From positions 60,552,181-60,616,180 of the forward strand of contig NC_058340.1 in NCBI RefSeq assembly GCF_905475395.1: a stretch of 64,000 nucleotides of DNA, in the 5' to 3' direction. A model generated the notes under the pieces. The model was given only the letters and a program-made list of their open reading frames with translations, did no database searches and was not told where the DNA came from. How positions within the stretch are numbered: the stretch's first letter is position 1; the number at the start of each line of letters is the position of its first letter. The position numbers were made by a program, and so were the translations under genes. The DNA is from Chrysoperla carnea. Taxonomy: Eukaryota; Arthropoda; Insecta; Neuroptera; Chrysopidae. Below are positions 1 through 12,748 of the stretch, in pieces.

Positions 1-244
1 CACCACTTAGCTGTCATTAAACAGAATGAAGACAATACACGTTTAAGTGTTCAGTTTTATCCGTTCGCACATTCTGTTTAGGACGTTCCCAAAAAAAGGA
101 GAGTATGAAAGCATGTGAGACTTACATTTCGAATTTTGAGAATGGATTCTGTTAGAAAAAATAGACGAAAATAATGAGTAAAATTTTTCGATTTATACTA
201 TAGTTTTTGAAACATTGATGCCTTAGGATTTAGACAAAATCACT

Positions 245-625
245 TATTCGTTGTGTGCGTAGTCATGGTAGGGATAATAAAATTGATGCCAGCGCTTTAA
301 GTGAAAAATTTTTGAGATAAAGGAGGCTGTTATGACTAATTTGCAATTCTTTACATGTTAATGATATAGAAACTGTCAAATTAAAATGATTGAAAAACAC
401 TAATTAATTAAACTTAATGCATTAAAAATTTTGAAAATAAGAAATCAAATTGTACAAATATTATTTTTCAAATGTAAATTATCATAATTATTTATTTAAA
501 TTTGTGAAACAAGAATATTATATTTTAAATGTAAGTTTTCAATGCAATCCACACAATTATATATGCATCCATACAATTAAAAAGTAGTGTATAATTAAAG
601 TAGTGTATCGTTGTCATGGAAACGA
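245..625 (+). repeat. Dispersed repeat pair, copy 1
   Basis: Matches 49153-49510 in reverse complement: TTCGTTGTGTGCGTAGTCAT, ATTGATGCCAGCGCTTTAAG, AAAGGAGGCTGTTATGA, CTAATTAATTAAACTTAATG and CAATTATATATGCATCCATA. No conserved frame. Confidence 0.7.
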
Positions 626-1856
626 AACTCACACACGAAGCGAATAGAAGAAATAACACTCAAATGCCATTAATTTTATCACTTTAAATATATTTTATGG
701 AAAAACGAGTGCCGCTTGTTACAGTTTTCTTTGTAGGAAAATCATTTCAAGCTTTTAACTAATGAATAATTAGTTTTCCAAATTAATCTTAAGAAAATTA
801 GCCTTGTTATAAATAATAAAGCACAATTTTAAAAACTCTTCAATATACGATTTATATGTTAAAAACGCAAACTTTAACAGCTCAAATCTAAAAATTTAAC
901 TCCCGTAAATATTAAAAAATTACCTATAAGCATAAAGGGCATTAAAGATAATGCATATACATGATTTAAAGATGATGCTAAGAAAACGTGATTTTCTTCG
1001 AAACGTTCATAATGGCCACCAAGCTTTCTTGATACACACTGCTGTGATCTGGAAGTTTAAAACCATCTCATCACAAGAATGAGGTTTCTACCGTCGAAAT
1101 AGGTTGCTTGAGTCTAACTTCTTACCTTTCGTCTAATTTCTAACTAAATTCATCAATAGAATTGGAAATTGCTTTAATCATACTTAATGTTTCATTCATT
1201 AGTTACTTAATAACGGATAAAATTAAAAATCTCACTTAGATTTGTTGAAAATTGTTTTATAACTATCGATCACTTAAAATCACTCGTTTCTTGTATATGT
1301 TGGTATGTGCATTATATGTCGTCCCTATTATATTGCAAGAAGAACTAGCTTTTTAAAAAAGTACACAACAACAGATATTTTTTCGTTTTATTAAATTTTC
1401 TACAGTTTTAATGACGTTTTTGTTAATTTTTTTTAGTCTAAATTACTACATTTCTACCAATTTTGTTTGTAACATAATTGCAAGTTCGTCAAACTCTACA
1501 ATTATTTTACATTTTTGTATCGAAAAATTTCTTCACGTAATTATTTGCCGAACAGAATTTTTTTACTTTTTATTGAATCAACTCTTTTACTGAACATTTA
1601 CGCAAAACAACTTAAATGATTTAATACCGCCTTTGGTGATAAATTATCTTACTACTTTTTCTTAATAATTTTTTATTTGACAATGTTTGTCTTTGCAACA
1701 GTGAAATTAAAACGAATACCTACGTAAAATATTAAAGTTGTAAAATTACATCCAATTATAGAAAATGCCGAATGTTTCATACATAAATAATGATGTTTGA
1801 GACAGTTTGCAAATACCGCTCTCGAGATTTTATTTTTTATTACCCATCATATACAG
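626..1856. other. No gene seen
   Basis: AT-rich sequence; the 60-codon frame at 1411 is Phe/Ile-rich and has no gene-like features. Confidence 0.6.
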
Positions 1857-2157
1857 CAGGCATGGGCAAATGTGACTCAGAGAAGTCCCACAGACTTTTG
1901 TAACTAAATAACGAGCAAGACAGCAATCACCTAACCAGTTTTAACCAATAATACGAGTAAGACAAAGAGACAACGTTTTTTTTTCTACCTATCTCATTAA
2001 TATTAGAAAAACTGAGATAGGTAGAAGAGTCATATACCCGCCTCGCTTCCTCCTCTATGAGCAATGCGGACTTGGATAAAGAGACACACAATAAAGTTTA
2101 TGGCACACAATAAAGCTATAACAATGGTGACTCCCACTTAAAATAACTCACCCATGC
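1857..2157. mobile_element. Putative hAT-like MITE
   Basis: Left end CAGGCATGGGCAAATG and right end TCACCCATGC are related in inverted orientation (GCATGGGYRA). A perfect 14-bp hairpin (TTCTACCTATCTCA at 1983-1996 with its complement at 2013-2026) lies near the middle. Outer bases and duplication are not clean, so the class is tentative. Confidence 0.4.
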
Positions 2158-4592
2158 AGGTAATAAGAGAGAAAAAAGTGCAATATCTAGCTTTCTAACG
2201 ATCCTATTCATATCTTCCCATGTTTTTTAACTTCCATTTACTTATTCCAATTTTTGCAAGAAATAATGAAATGAAAGATATTGTAATTGACCCAAGAATA
2301 AAGATTTATCTCCCATTAATTTTTGGGGGCTTATGTTTCCGAGTAGCTAGATTTCAGAAATGCCAACAAAACTTTGTCCAGAGCTTCAAACACTTTTAAA
2401 ATTATTATCAAAATCAAAATTTGTTCTCTACAAACTGGAAATTGGAAATTTTATTTCTTGAATCCTCTTGATCAAAAGTTAAAATTTGATAAAAAAACAT
2501 TTTCCCAAGACAAAAAAAATTATTTATTTATTTTTTTTTTTCTATTAAAAAGATGATACGAAATGAAGATAGAATTGGTAATTATTGGCAGTAATTTATA
2601 ATTGTTTCCCAAAAAAAAGCGAGTTGTCAATTAACACATGAAACAGCATCGATAATCGCAACGTAGTGGTTCCACAAATTATTGGATCATTCAGTTTTTA
2701 CCGTAAATTCCAAAATTCCTTTAAACGTGAAAAAATTGGACTATCGCCCAGTCCAATAATCATTAATTAAAATTATTTATTGTCTTTGGCCATCATACTA
2801 ATTCTACTCCGCCAGTAGGTACTTCCTTCGTTTAGATGATAATTTTGAAATGTTATTTAAATGTTCAGATAAAATCACGTTTTTGCAAAAAATCAGCATT
2901 TGTATAGTAATTTAAATTTTTTTAACAAAAATTACTTTATTTATCTATTTTAAGGTAAATAATAAAAATAAGTTTTTCTTATGTCATTTTGATTGTTCAA
3001 CAGATAACCCAGGTGTGCAATTGACGTAAAGATTGAATGACGTCACTGAATAAGAGGATTAGTGAATCAGCTAAATTTGTCAATAATAATTTTAACAATT
3101 AACAATTAACAATTATTCATCAGTTTACACAATTGAAAAAAAGTTTTCATTTTTTTCTTCATATTTTTAAAAAGACTCTTTTTTATAATGACAAAAAACA
3201 CTTGCGATTGCTGATACTTGCGATTTTTACGAATTTTAAGTTTGTATGTCACAAGAAACAGAAATTATTTCGCCTCTGTCTTCATGCACTTATACTGCTC
3301 TATGCTCCTTCTGAATTGTGCCTCTAGTTCTTTGTCCTGTTTCATATTTCATTAAAAACAACTGACAATACAACGGAAAATTGATGCAAATAATGAATAA
3401 AATAATAGCAATTACTGTAATTACGTGAACTTTGCATTTTGCACACTGCTTTTGATTATTGCACCCTGTTTTTATTTTATTGATAGACATATACACCTTG
3501 TTCTGTTATTGACTGCAGAAACCCAGCTTACCAAAATAAGCTCATCAAGAGCAACAACATAAACTTTTTTCCAAATTTGGATCTGAGGCCTTATTTGGGA
3601 GATATGGGTATGGCAAAAATTAGTAAATTTGTTCATTCACTATCATTCGATAACCAGTAGCCAATGAAAATCAGTAGATATTGGTAAATTTCACTTAATA
3701 ATGGAAGGGATTTAAAAAAAAATATATAAAATGATTTAATTGGATTTGGTAAAATTATCCCACTTTTTATATTTTTATTCGAAAAAAACTTGCTAGTGAT
3801 ATATAAGATTGTAATGTTTATGTAAAGTTATTTTCATAATCTGAAAAGTGGATGGTGTAGATCATAAGGGTCATAGTCACAAGACCAGCTTGTTAATATT
3901 TTATGTGAATACGAAAATGATCATGAAAATTTCATTTTCTTGGTTTTATTATTATTATAGTTGCAACATAAACTGCAATGTTTAATGTATTATATGGTAA
4001 CAATCACCACTACATAATACATAATAATGACAACAGCAAACACAACATGCATCAACTGTGTAAAAAAAAAAAAAAAAAAAAACTATAGAAAAATATGTTG
4101 TTCTATTTGAACAAAAGTCTGAATAGTTTATTGAGTATTATTTATAGAATAAAAATGTAAAATGCAGCAGTACTTAGTACAAAATAAAATAAAAAATAAA
4201 AAAAGTTTGTAAAGAAATATTAGAGACATAAAGAGGTATTCATAAAAGGAATTGAGTGACAGCTCTCTTGTATGAAATAAAAATTTTTGAAATGTATATG
4301 TATAGATAGATATTTTATACATGCATACACTCAATCATATAGGTATACCAGATTCCAAGTAAAATGTGCCGCATTCTGTCGTTTACCGAGGAAACTGCTG
4401 GAATCCTGTACAAAAATTAAAAAACAAGGGCGATTTCAGAGGGAAAACTACGAAGAATAAGACGGCAAGTCACCTAAGAAATAAATATCTTTGGGAATTT
4501 GAACCCGAAAAGTTAAAAAATCTATGATATAGTCTGCAGACATGATATAGTCTTCTAATAGGAAGTACCTACTTGAATGACCGAACAAAGTT
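2158..4592. other. No gene seen
   Basis: AT-rich; holds the poly(A) tract at 4062. Short frames at 2374, 3133, 3290 and 4128 are low-complexity. Confidence 0.6.
4062..4082 (+). repeat. Poly(A) tract
   Basis: 21 A in a row. It could be the tail of an old retroposed copy, but no body is recognised to its left. Confidence 0.9.
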
Positions 4593-4650
4593 CGGTACTT
4601 TTTTAGTTAAAAAGAGAAAAATTTGATCACTAATCTAAGAACCGTTTAAA

Positions 4651-4947
4651 ATGTCTCCACACAAATACCAATTTGAATGTCCTGGTAATGTACTTTATTT
4701 CGTTAACTACGATATACGTATAAATCACAACAACTATCTATCAACCAAAACTACCAAAACCATACGGACTACACACTATACAATATATACGAAGCGAATC
4801 CCGTATAATGTTATCCTCGCCGATAGATGTCAGGAAGAGTCATATTTTGCAGTTGGTGTTTCAGTTTTTCCTAAAAAGCTTGATCCATTTTTCGCACCCG
4901 AAATCCTTTGTATAACAAATTTCACGAAAATCATTGGAGACATTTAA
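4651..4947 (+). CDS. Hypothetical small protein with a shorter relative at 63328
   Basis: A 98-residue frame from ATG. The start (MSPHKYQFECPGNVLYFV) and residues 58-74 (DRCQEESYFAVGVSVFP) are closely matched by the ORF at 63328 (MSANNYQFECLGNVLYFV; NRCQEESYFAVNVSVFL), while a 38-codon middle piece rich in Tyr/Thr is absent there. The 114-base gap is a multiple of three, so both copies stay open. About 55 bases before the ATG are also alike (TTTTTTAGTTAAAA). No signal peptide or known domain seen. It may be a small gene family, or a non-coding repeat whose frame survives by chance. Confidence 0.3.
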   Translation: MSPHKYQFECPGNVLYFVNYDIRINHNNYLSTKTTKTIRTTHYTIYTKRIPYNVILADRCQEESYFAVGVSVFPKKLDPFFAPEILCITNFTKIIGDI

Positions 4948-6580
4948 GAGATTGTTGATATATACAAGAATTACTCTTTTTTTATCAGATATATCTGATA
5001 TCACAGCAGACATGTTTTTAACGTGCATTTCTACACAAATTGTGCAGTTCAACTTCCGATTTGTGAAGTTCTATTTTATTTTTGTACAGTTCTAAAAATT
5101 ATTTTAAGAAATTTAGAACACTCCCTGTGTAATTGTGGACAGAACTAGTTATTACAGAAAGGGTAAGTAGCAGAAACAGAGAGTCTTCTTAAAACACTGC
5201 ACTATCCTTTTTAAGTTTGCCACTTACACTAAGTGCCAGTGTAAAATTTTCTGTTCTGTTAATTATAGTTTTCACTTTTAAAATTTTCAGTGCAAAACTA
5301 CACGAAACTATGGCCATTTATGCAATTCATGCAATTCTAAAAAGATGCTACAAAAATGAAATGTTCCAATTTCTTTCAATTCTCTTCATTTTTAAAGATT
5401 ACATCTATCGACAAAAGATCAGAAAGAAACAGAAACAAAGTTTTGCTTTAAAAACGTGAGATAATCGACATCGTGGATAAAGATGCAAAGTTTTGTGTTA
5501 GCCAAAATGAAAATGAAAGGAACTGCCAACAGAACACTTGTTGAAAAGCTATAGGACCATGAAACACAAAAATCAGAATCCTGGATCTTTCTTGTATTAG
5601 AAAGAGATATTGAAAAAATTCAAAATGGAGGAAAGTATTTTCCGATCCTCAGAGGATCCCTAGCAGGTCTTAAGTATGGTGCGAGATTTCATTACGGCAC
5701 CTCGTTCAGCAGTATGCAATATTCGTAATAAATCTACAAAAAAGTAAGATTTCAGCGCCTACAAGAGGGGATCGACTCGAATCACCACAGGGCCAAGTTA
5801 TATAGTTTCGATTAGAGCGGATAATCAAACTTTTCGATTTCTTACATAAAATATATGGAAAACTTAATGGAATGAAAAAGTAGAAAATTTAATCAAATCA
5901 GATTCAAATTCGTAGGCTTGTAATCAGCTTTGTGCTCAGTTAAATATATAAAATATATGACAAGTAGGGCAGGAAACTTGAATTCACTTTTTGAAAGTTC
6001 ATTTTATTTAGGAATGAGTATACATTATTACATATTGTGGACTGATCATTCATACCGAACAAAGAATTTTTTTATAGAATCTTTTAATAAATAATGTGAA
6101 TATGGGAAAGATATAGATATATATACCTCATTCTATAAAATTCATATTTCTCTCTACATAAATTCTTTTTCAGAATATACCCTTCCCGATTTATATTTTA
6201 GGGCAGATACCCTTCCGTATCGATCACAGTCGTCTATCGACGTAACACACCCACATTAACCCATGAAATGAAAAGATTTGCTGCTTTGTCTGTTCGAGAT
6301 TCGCCGCTCGTGAACTACCAATAACATTCCGCTCTTTTTAGGATTGTCCTCCTAAAGTCCCGGGAAGTCGGGCACTAAACCAGAAAGTCGGGAGGTATTG
6401 AAATCAATATAAATAACCATCCAATGATAATTCTGTACGATATTTTTGTCTTTTGATGTTTTCCACCGTTATAAATTTAAAAAAAAAATAGTGTTATTTC
6501 CTAAATTCTTTTAATTGATATCGGGTTTTGGGAGCAACTACACCATTTCCCGATCAAATCTGGAAGGGTGGCAAACCTTT
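4948..6580. other. No gene seen
   Basis: Contains a 16-bp palindrome ATCAGATATATCTGAT near 4986. The part 6330-6580 (CGGGAAGTCGGG, CCCGATCAAATCTGG) has a faint echo at 12187 (CCCGATCAAGTCTCC), perhaps an old repeat end. Confidence 0.5.
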
Positions 6581-6597
6581 TTATTATTAGGTAAACT
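6581..6597. repeat. Target-site duplication, left, of SINE family 1
   Basis: TTATTATTAGGTAAACT, identical to 6890-6906. The ATT part blends with the SINE tail, so the true duplication may be a few bases shorter. Confidence 0.75.
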
Positions 6598-6889
6598 CAG
6601 AGCCTAAATGGCCGAGCGGTCTAAGGCGTTAGACCTGTCTAGATTAGGTTGCGGGTTCGAATCCAGGCAGCGGCAGTGTGAACAATTACAATTAATGGGA
6701 GTGCAGAATTGATCACATTGTCGTCGCTTAGATAAGAACGTAGTAACCGAATCCACCCACATCAAAAAATGTAATTGTAAATATGTATGAAATTAAAATA
6801 AATAAAGGTTAACAAATAATGATGTGGGTGGCCTCTGTTATAGGCGTATATGTCAGAGAAACGGAGGTTAAACCCCATTATTATTATTA
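6598..6889 (+). mobile_element. tRNA-derived SINE, family 1, with target duplication
   Basis: The head resembles a type II tRNA (Leu or Ser): box A TGGCCGAGCGGTCTAAGGCG at 6609 and box B GGTTCGAATCC at 6654-6664. A tRNA-unrelated body follows, then an AT-rich stretch and an (ATT)n tail near 6878-6898. The 17-bp sequence TTATTATTAGGTAAACT occurs on both sides (6581-6597 and 6890-6906), a target-site duplication typical of LINE-driven insertion. The duplication is still exact, so the insertion is fairly recent. A head-only relic is at 33395. Confidence 0.85.
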
Positions 6890-6906
6890 TTATTATTAGG
6901 TAAACT
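6890..6906. repeat. Target-site duplication, right, of SINE family 1
   Basis: Same 17 bases as 6581-6597. Confidence 0.75.
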
Positions 6907-6947
6907 ACGCAAAGAAACATGAAAGACACACAAAATTAAAAAAAAAA

Positions 6948-7472
6948 AACAAGTGAAAACACACAATTGACTGAATGAATTGTTGAAATACCATGCATAG
7001 TCAGTGTTGATTTTTTTATCACATACATGTGACACATACATAACTGATATTCAAGTATGGTACATACTATAAAATTTCCGCCTAATTAGCGTCCTGACGG
7101 GTAAACAGTGATATTTACGAAAAAATGTTTCAAGCAAAAGTTGTTTATTTTTTGATAAGGGACATTTTTTACATTTAAATTTTTGTTCTATCTCTAACGG
7201 TTTACAAGATCGGTCCTACGGACCCAAGACCCAATTGGCCTATGATGCTCATTTACGAACTCGACATTCAGCTCGATATCTTTTTTCGTTTTTGAGTTAT
7301 AGTGTCCACAGACTGACGGACGGGCGGACGGACAACCGGAAATGGACTAATTAGGTGATTCTATGCACACCTATAGCAAAATTTTGTGCGTGGCATCAAT
7401 ATTTTTAAGCGTTACAAACTTGGGACTAAACTTAGTATACCTTGCATATTACATATATGCATGGTATAAAAA
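6948..7472 (+). mobile_element. Family A repeat, copy 1 (full length)
   Basis: Begins AACAAGTGAAAAC and ends ATGCATGGTATAAAAA. Near the right end TATACCTTGCATAT and ATATGCATGGTATA form a 14-bp stem around TACAT. Inside are the blocks CTATCTCTAACGGTTTAC, GACCCAATTG, GCTCATTTACGAACTCGAC, TTTTTGAGTTAT and a GACGGACGG-type microsatellite. No coding frame. Ends, hairpin and microsatellite recall non-autonomous Helentron elements (DINE-1/mini-me type); this is inference. Confidence 0.8.
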
Positions 7473-8302
7473 GAGAGTTCAAGCCGTGTTTACCCTTTAT
7501 TTAAATTAACTGGCTAAAATAAATTACGCTTATTTTTATTTTGGAAGTTTTGTCACTTGATTGTTTTGTTTTCGCATAGTATGTTACGACACTATTTAAA
7601 CAACCTGTGTTTAAATCCAAAAACTATTCGGAAAGAACGGATGCGTACGTGGCTATATAGAATATGCATTTCTTTGTTTATCAAGGAAACCTTTAAAAAT
7701 CATATTACAAATTTGGCCAAAAAAATCGCACAAAAACAAACAAATATATTCTGAATAAATTAATAAATTTTGTAGAGTTATCTATTTTTACAAAATTATT
7801 TTTGATATTTCTAGTGACTTTCAAATGAACTTGAAAGTAAGAAACAGGTATATGTATTTTTAGATTAAACATATTCGCAGTCTTCGTTATAGACATGTTG
7901 TGTTTAAATGCATTACAGTTATAACGAGTGATTTTAATCGATCGAAGTCATGTGATTCAATAAAACACTTCCTTCATTTACACATAGTGGCCTTAAAACT
8001 TGATGATATACCCAACTACTCTCATTGTTTTCTTATCTTCCTGTATAAAACAGTGAAAGACAAAAAAAACAAATCCATAACCATAGAAAACAATACTTTG
8101 TACTTTTTTATGTCATCGCGAATTCCTTTTATACGTATACCAACATAAATAATATTTTTATAAGTAGATCGAAAGTTCCGTAAGATTTTTTTGAACTGTA
8201 ATTTCCGTTAGCATATCTAAACAGTTTTGATCCGGGTTCCCTTATTCGTATCAATTAAATGCAAAATTTCTGCGTAACAAAAAAAAAAGTTTTTTAAATT
8301 AA
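7473..8302. other. No gene seen between two Family A copies
   Basis: Frames at 7557, 7705 and 7900 lack domains, start context and relatives. Confidence 0.55.
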
Positions 8303-8835
8303 AACAAGTGAAACAAACAATTGACAGACTTAATTGTTGAAATACTATGTATAGACCATGTTGATGATCCAATCATTTGTTTTTTTACGTCATGAAAATA
8401 TAGAAAGATATCCACTCTTAGATAGCCACACACATGTAGCTGATATTCCCATATTATACATACTAAAAAATTTGCACCTAATTTGCGCCCTCGTGGGTAA
8501 ACAGTGATGTTGATACATTTTTTACATTTAAACTGTAACGTTTTACAAGAGTGGTCCTACGGTCCTAAGACCCAATTGACCTATTTTGCTCATTTACGAA
8601 CTCAACCTTACTTTTTACGTCCTAAGCACGCTATAAATTTCAATTTGATATCTCTTTTCTTTTTTGAGTTATCATGTTGACAGACAGACAGACAGACGGG
8701 CAGACAACCGGAAATGAGCTAATTAGGTGATTTTATGAACACCTATACCAAAATTTTGTTCGCATCAATATTTTTAAGCGTTACAAACTTGGGACTAAAC
8801 TTAATATACTATATTTAATATGCATGGTACAAAAA
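8303..8835 (+). mobile_element. Family A repeat, copy 2
   Basis: AACAAGTGAAACAAAC start and ATGCATGGTACAAAAA end, with the family blocks in the same order; the microsatellite reads GACAGACAGACAGACGG. The hairpin stem is decayed (TATACTATATTTAATATG), which marks an older copy. Confidence 0.8.
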
Positions 8836-9379
8836 CTGGAATTTTTAAATTCCTTATATATTTATGGTGGCATGTCTAAGTTAGCCCCTATATCTTTAAA
8901 AATGTCTTAATTATAATCTAAATTAAAGTCAATTAAAGTAACGATGATAAGAGACAAAAAACCTTTCAACTTCTGGAACTATTCTTTAAACTTTTAAGGA
9001 ATTTCTATTATTTATATTTTGAATTTAATTTGAACAAGTATTTGTACAATCCGGACCACTACACGTCGAATACCATGACGAAATAACAAAATTCTTTAAC
9101 TGAATTATTCAGATCTAAAAGAATCAGAAAATTTATTCTAGATATTTTCTTGCTAAACTTTAATTTTTAAGAAGTCAAACACTTATTTTATTGATTTAAG
9201 GATGTTCTTTCGCCGCCAAGGTTGATTTAAAAGAAATTCTTCAGCCAGTGCACAATATACTTCCAGCCATTGAAAGTACTACCTTAACATCCGAGAAAAC
9301 AATAGAGATATCCGTTGTTCGATGTACTGATAGTTGTAATATTCAATGTGTTAGACTATAGACTTTTAATTTTATCTTC

Positions 9380-9625
9380 AACAAGCGGGCCTGGCAGACA
9401 TTGTCCCGCACGAACGTGTCTGTTTTTAAAGGGTTCTGAAAACGTGTTTCAGATATTCGAATTTTCTAAAAAAGTTTTCCAAAACCCATTCACAGTGCCA
9501 CCTACTAGGTTCAATTAATCTAAACCATCTGAGGACCGACCCAATCATACAAATACAGACATAAAAATCAGTCCAGCCGTTTAGTCGGAGTTCGGTCACA
9601 TACACAATGACAGAAGGCAAAAAAA
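9380..9625 (+). repeat. Probable repeat relic
   Basis: AAAATCAGTCCAGCCGTTTA and GTCGGAGTTCGGTCACATAC resemble a phrase frequent in arthropod dispersed repeats, as I recall. No second copy in this window. The frames here (9315 and 9426) are chance. Confidence 0.35.
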
Positions 9626-9774
9626 AACGTACTTGAAAAACAAGTGTTGTTGTACAATTCGGGAGCCTTTGTCTACACGAAAATCTAAGCTGCGCTAACC
9701 TTTCTTCGAAACTAACAAAGAATGGTGGTTTTTTAATTTAAAACTTTTTTGTTATTTCGTTAATATTACACTCG

Positions 9775-10065
9775 AGTCATGTAAATAAAGAAAGGTATCC
9801 ACTCTTAGATAGCCACACACATGTAACTGATATTCCTATATAATATATACTAAGAAACTTTTTTTATACTTATACTTTTGTTCTATCTCTAACGGTTTAC
9901 TAGGTCAGTCCTACGGGTCCAAGACCCAATTGACCTATGTTGCTCATTTACGAACTCGACCTTATTTTTTACGTCCATAGTACGCTATACAAATTTCAGC
10001 TTGATATCTCTTTTCATTTTTGAGTTATCGTGTTTTTGAGTCATTGTTGACAAGAAGACAGATGG
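9775..10065 (+). mobile_element. Family A repeat, copy 3 (truncated both sides)
   Basis: Carries GTATCCACTCTTAGATAGCC, GTTCTATCTCTAACGG, GACCCAATTGACC and TTTTTGAGTTATCGTG but lacks the AACAAGTG start and the terminal hairpin. Confidence 0.7.
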
Positions 10066-11011
10066 AAAGGCATGCGAAACGGAAGAAAACGAAGCCGTGG
10101 TAGATTCCAAAAAAGAGAACAAAGTTAATTGTCTGCAAATATTGTGTATTTTTGATGAAACAACATTTAAAATAACTCGAGGAATTTTTGAAGTGAAAAT
10201 TTTCCCTTCTTTAAAAAACTATATTAGAGGTTATTTTTTTTCCTGTAACGAAGGTATATATTTTTCCAACTATTCGTAAAAAATCACGTTATCATTCGAA
10301 TCTAACAAACTCCAAATTTTAATTCGCATTAACCTCTAAAAAATGGTTTTTTGAATATGGGAACTGAACTGAACCAATAATAAATACCTGCATAAATCAA
10401 TGAGCGAAGTGGACATATCGTGATGGTATATTGTAAGCATGAGTTACCACTCGCTATTCACATGTCTCGTTATATTGAGACCACCCTCGTGTGAACCTTC
10501 CTGGAAATACCATCGCTGGGGATTATATAATCTTCCCTTGCACACAAACACACATACATACATATATTTAACACATGAACCCTTCAAACATATGATATTC
10601 TTTGAACTAACCGTCCGACAACTTATTCCCTTCAGATATTTTATTTATTTATTGCTGCTTTATAAGCTTAAAATATTTTTTTTTTTTTTAGTACCAAGAA
10701 GTCAAATTAATTTTTTTAAGCGACAGTTGACCCTATTTAGATTTGATAAGAAAGAAAAAACCTTCACAATTTTTTAAAAATTGTACCCAATAATGGGTAA
10801 CTGTAATATTCAAGTAACTTCAATTTTAAAATGAAAATTTTTCAAATCTGTTATAAAACTTACGGATAACTTGTTTAAACATAATAAATTTGTTTAGGTT
10901 GGTACTGATTGAGGCTCTTTTTGAGAGTGAAGCAATCGGTGAAAATTTTAACTGTTCAAAAATTCACTTTTCGATTATTTCAAAATAATACTGTGACATT
11001 TAAATTTAAAC
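10066..11011. other. No gene seen
   Basis: AT-rich with T tracts at 10675-10690. The 112-codon frame at 10439 is Phe/Leu-rich. The rest leads up to the mariner relic. Confidence 0.55.
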
Positions 11012-11535
11012 TGCGCGCGTTTGTTGTGCATTATGATTTCCTTCCGCCCGGTCAAACAGTCAACAAGGAATATTATTTGAACGTTATGCGTCATTTGCGT
11101 AACGCTATCCGCCTAAAAAGGAATTGTGGAAAGACGATTCATGGGTTTTACACCACGATAATGCACCATCCCATACTGCACTCATAATTCGTGATCATTT
11201 CGTCAAAAACTCAACCCATATCGTTCCGCAACCACCGTATTCCCCTGATCTGGCGCCGTGCGACTTCTGGCTGTTCAGCAAGCTCAAAAGACCGCACCGG
11301 GGACACCGTTTTGATACGATAGAGGAGATTCAAGCCGCAGCGAAGGCGGAACTGAATGCAATCCCGGAAAGTGACTACAACCAGTGTTTCGAAGATTGGA
11401 AAATCCGTTAGCATGAGTGCATTGCATCGGGAGGGGATTACTTTGAAAGGGATGAAATTTATTTGGAAGAATACATCAAGCATTTTCAAAATAAATACAA
11501 TGTCACCTTATTTTTTGGGCACAATATATATTTTC
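11012..11535 (+). pseudogene. Mariner (DD34D) transposase remnant
   Basis: The C-terminal half of a mariner transposase. HYDFLPPGQTVNKEYY and MRHLRNAIRLKR are in one frame, and WVLHHDNAPSHTA through YSPDLAPCDFWLF and RGHRFDTIEEIQAA are in another. The second Asp (HHDN) and third Asp (CDFW) are 34 residues apart, which is the DD34D signature. Breaks: loss of bases near 11117 shifts the frame; TAG at 11409-11411 replaces an expected Trp in RWHEC; the N-terminal DNA-binding part and the first catalytic Asp are absent. The frame continues past the stop (GGDYFE, YNVTLFF). It cannot encode an active enzyme. Confidence 0.9.
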
Positions 11536-11545
11536 AGACAAAATT

Positions 11546-11643
11546 TGTTAATTGTTGAAATACCATGTATAGACAGTGTTGATTACCCAATCGTTTGTTT
11601 TTTTACGTTATATAAGTAAAGAACGATAGCCACTCTTACACAC
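11546..11643 (+). repeat. Family A repeat, left-end fragment
   Basis: GTTAATTGTTGAAATACC through GTTTTTTTACGT and GCCACTCTTACA matches the left quarter of Family A. It abuts the mariner relic on its right side. Confidence 0.65.
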
Positions 11644-12737
11644 AAAGTAATAAGAGTAACTTTCTTCTCACTTCCTCAGTGGATATAGTATATGCAATGA
11701 ACTAAAAAAAAACATATACATATTAAACGTATAAATTTAAAATATATACAATATCTGTATACACATTTTATAATGTTTCTAACCTAATTCCAATCCTATA
11801 TATCTCTTTCTCTCATAGTTTAGGTACGAAATCCATTTGATGAAAAATAATTCTTTAAAAACTACATAAAATGACTTTACTTTCTATGTTTTTGGTCCTT
11901 AGTATCTCAAATTTGTGAAATTTTGTTATTATTTTTGTCTCTCGCACCGGAAAATGGAAATAATTTTTACTAATCTATTGTCGTGGCTATATTGCTCAGC
12001 CAAGTATACCCGAATTATAGGAATTAGTTACTGAACATTTCTTGTAGAAACTTTGTCCCATTTATAATTAAATGCCCTATTTAGACTCTATTAACTTTTT
12101 CAGCTGCCTACCACCATCGACAACGAAAATTAAATAATAAACAGCTATTAAAAATTTAATCATTAGTCCCGCTTTTTGGCGTATCCCGATCAAGTCTCCA
12201 GAGGTGGCCATCAAATTTCTTATAAAATTAAAAAATTCAAGAATTGATTAAAAAAATGCTTGACTAAAATTTCTTTTTGAAAATTTCAAATAAAATATCT
12301 ATGAAATTATTTTACCTCTTGTTTTTATTTTCAGAATAAAATAATCGATATCATTTCGTATTTAGGAAAAATAAGAATTTTTTAAGTGCATTTGTGCTCG
12401 TAAAATGTTATACAGCATTGTATGGAATGCACTTCATTGCCTGACGTCTAATTTAAAGGACAGGCATATTCAAACAAAGTTATATAAAAAGAAATGAAAA
12501 AGTAAACCGTTTGTTTGTATGCATTCTGTATACATTTTTTTATAGAATGCTGTACGATATGAGCATAAAGTATGGGTTTGTATTACAATAAGTATGAAAA
12601 GAAATGTTATATGTAAGTCATATCATGTTTTTAAAAGCAGCCTGTATTTCTTACGCCGTTATACATGTATATCAAATTATTGATTGTAAAGACACAACGC
12701 AGATATGTATATTTAACATAGGTGCCGGTAGTAAAGT
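11644..12737. other. Upstream region of RYBP
   Basis: No second gene seen. The RYBP promoter should lie at its right end; no clear TATA box. The transcription start cannot be placed. Confidence 0.5.
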
Positions 12738-12748
12738 AAAATGGCCGC
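12738..12748 (+). promoter_or_regulatory. YY1/Pho-like motif upstream of RYBP
   Basis: AAAATGGCCGC resembles the YY1/Pleiohomeotic site (AAnATGGCGGC, core GCCAT on the other strand). RYBP is a YY1-binding protein, so autoregulation by the polycomb recruiter would make sense. The same ATG starts uORF 1, so the motif is either promoter or leader. One base differs from consensus and chance is possible. Confidence 0.3.

Noticed and set aside
6600-6675. Candidate tRNA-Leu/Ser gene
   Set aside because: Boxes A and B are present, but no cloverleaf closes, a SINE body and tail follow, and a target duplication surrounds it.
10909-11187. First mariner frame read as a separate 92-residue gene
   Set aside because: Its right half is transposase out of frame with the next part; it is one broken relic.
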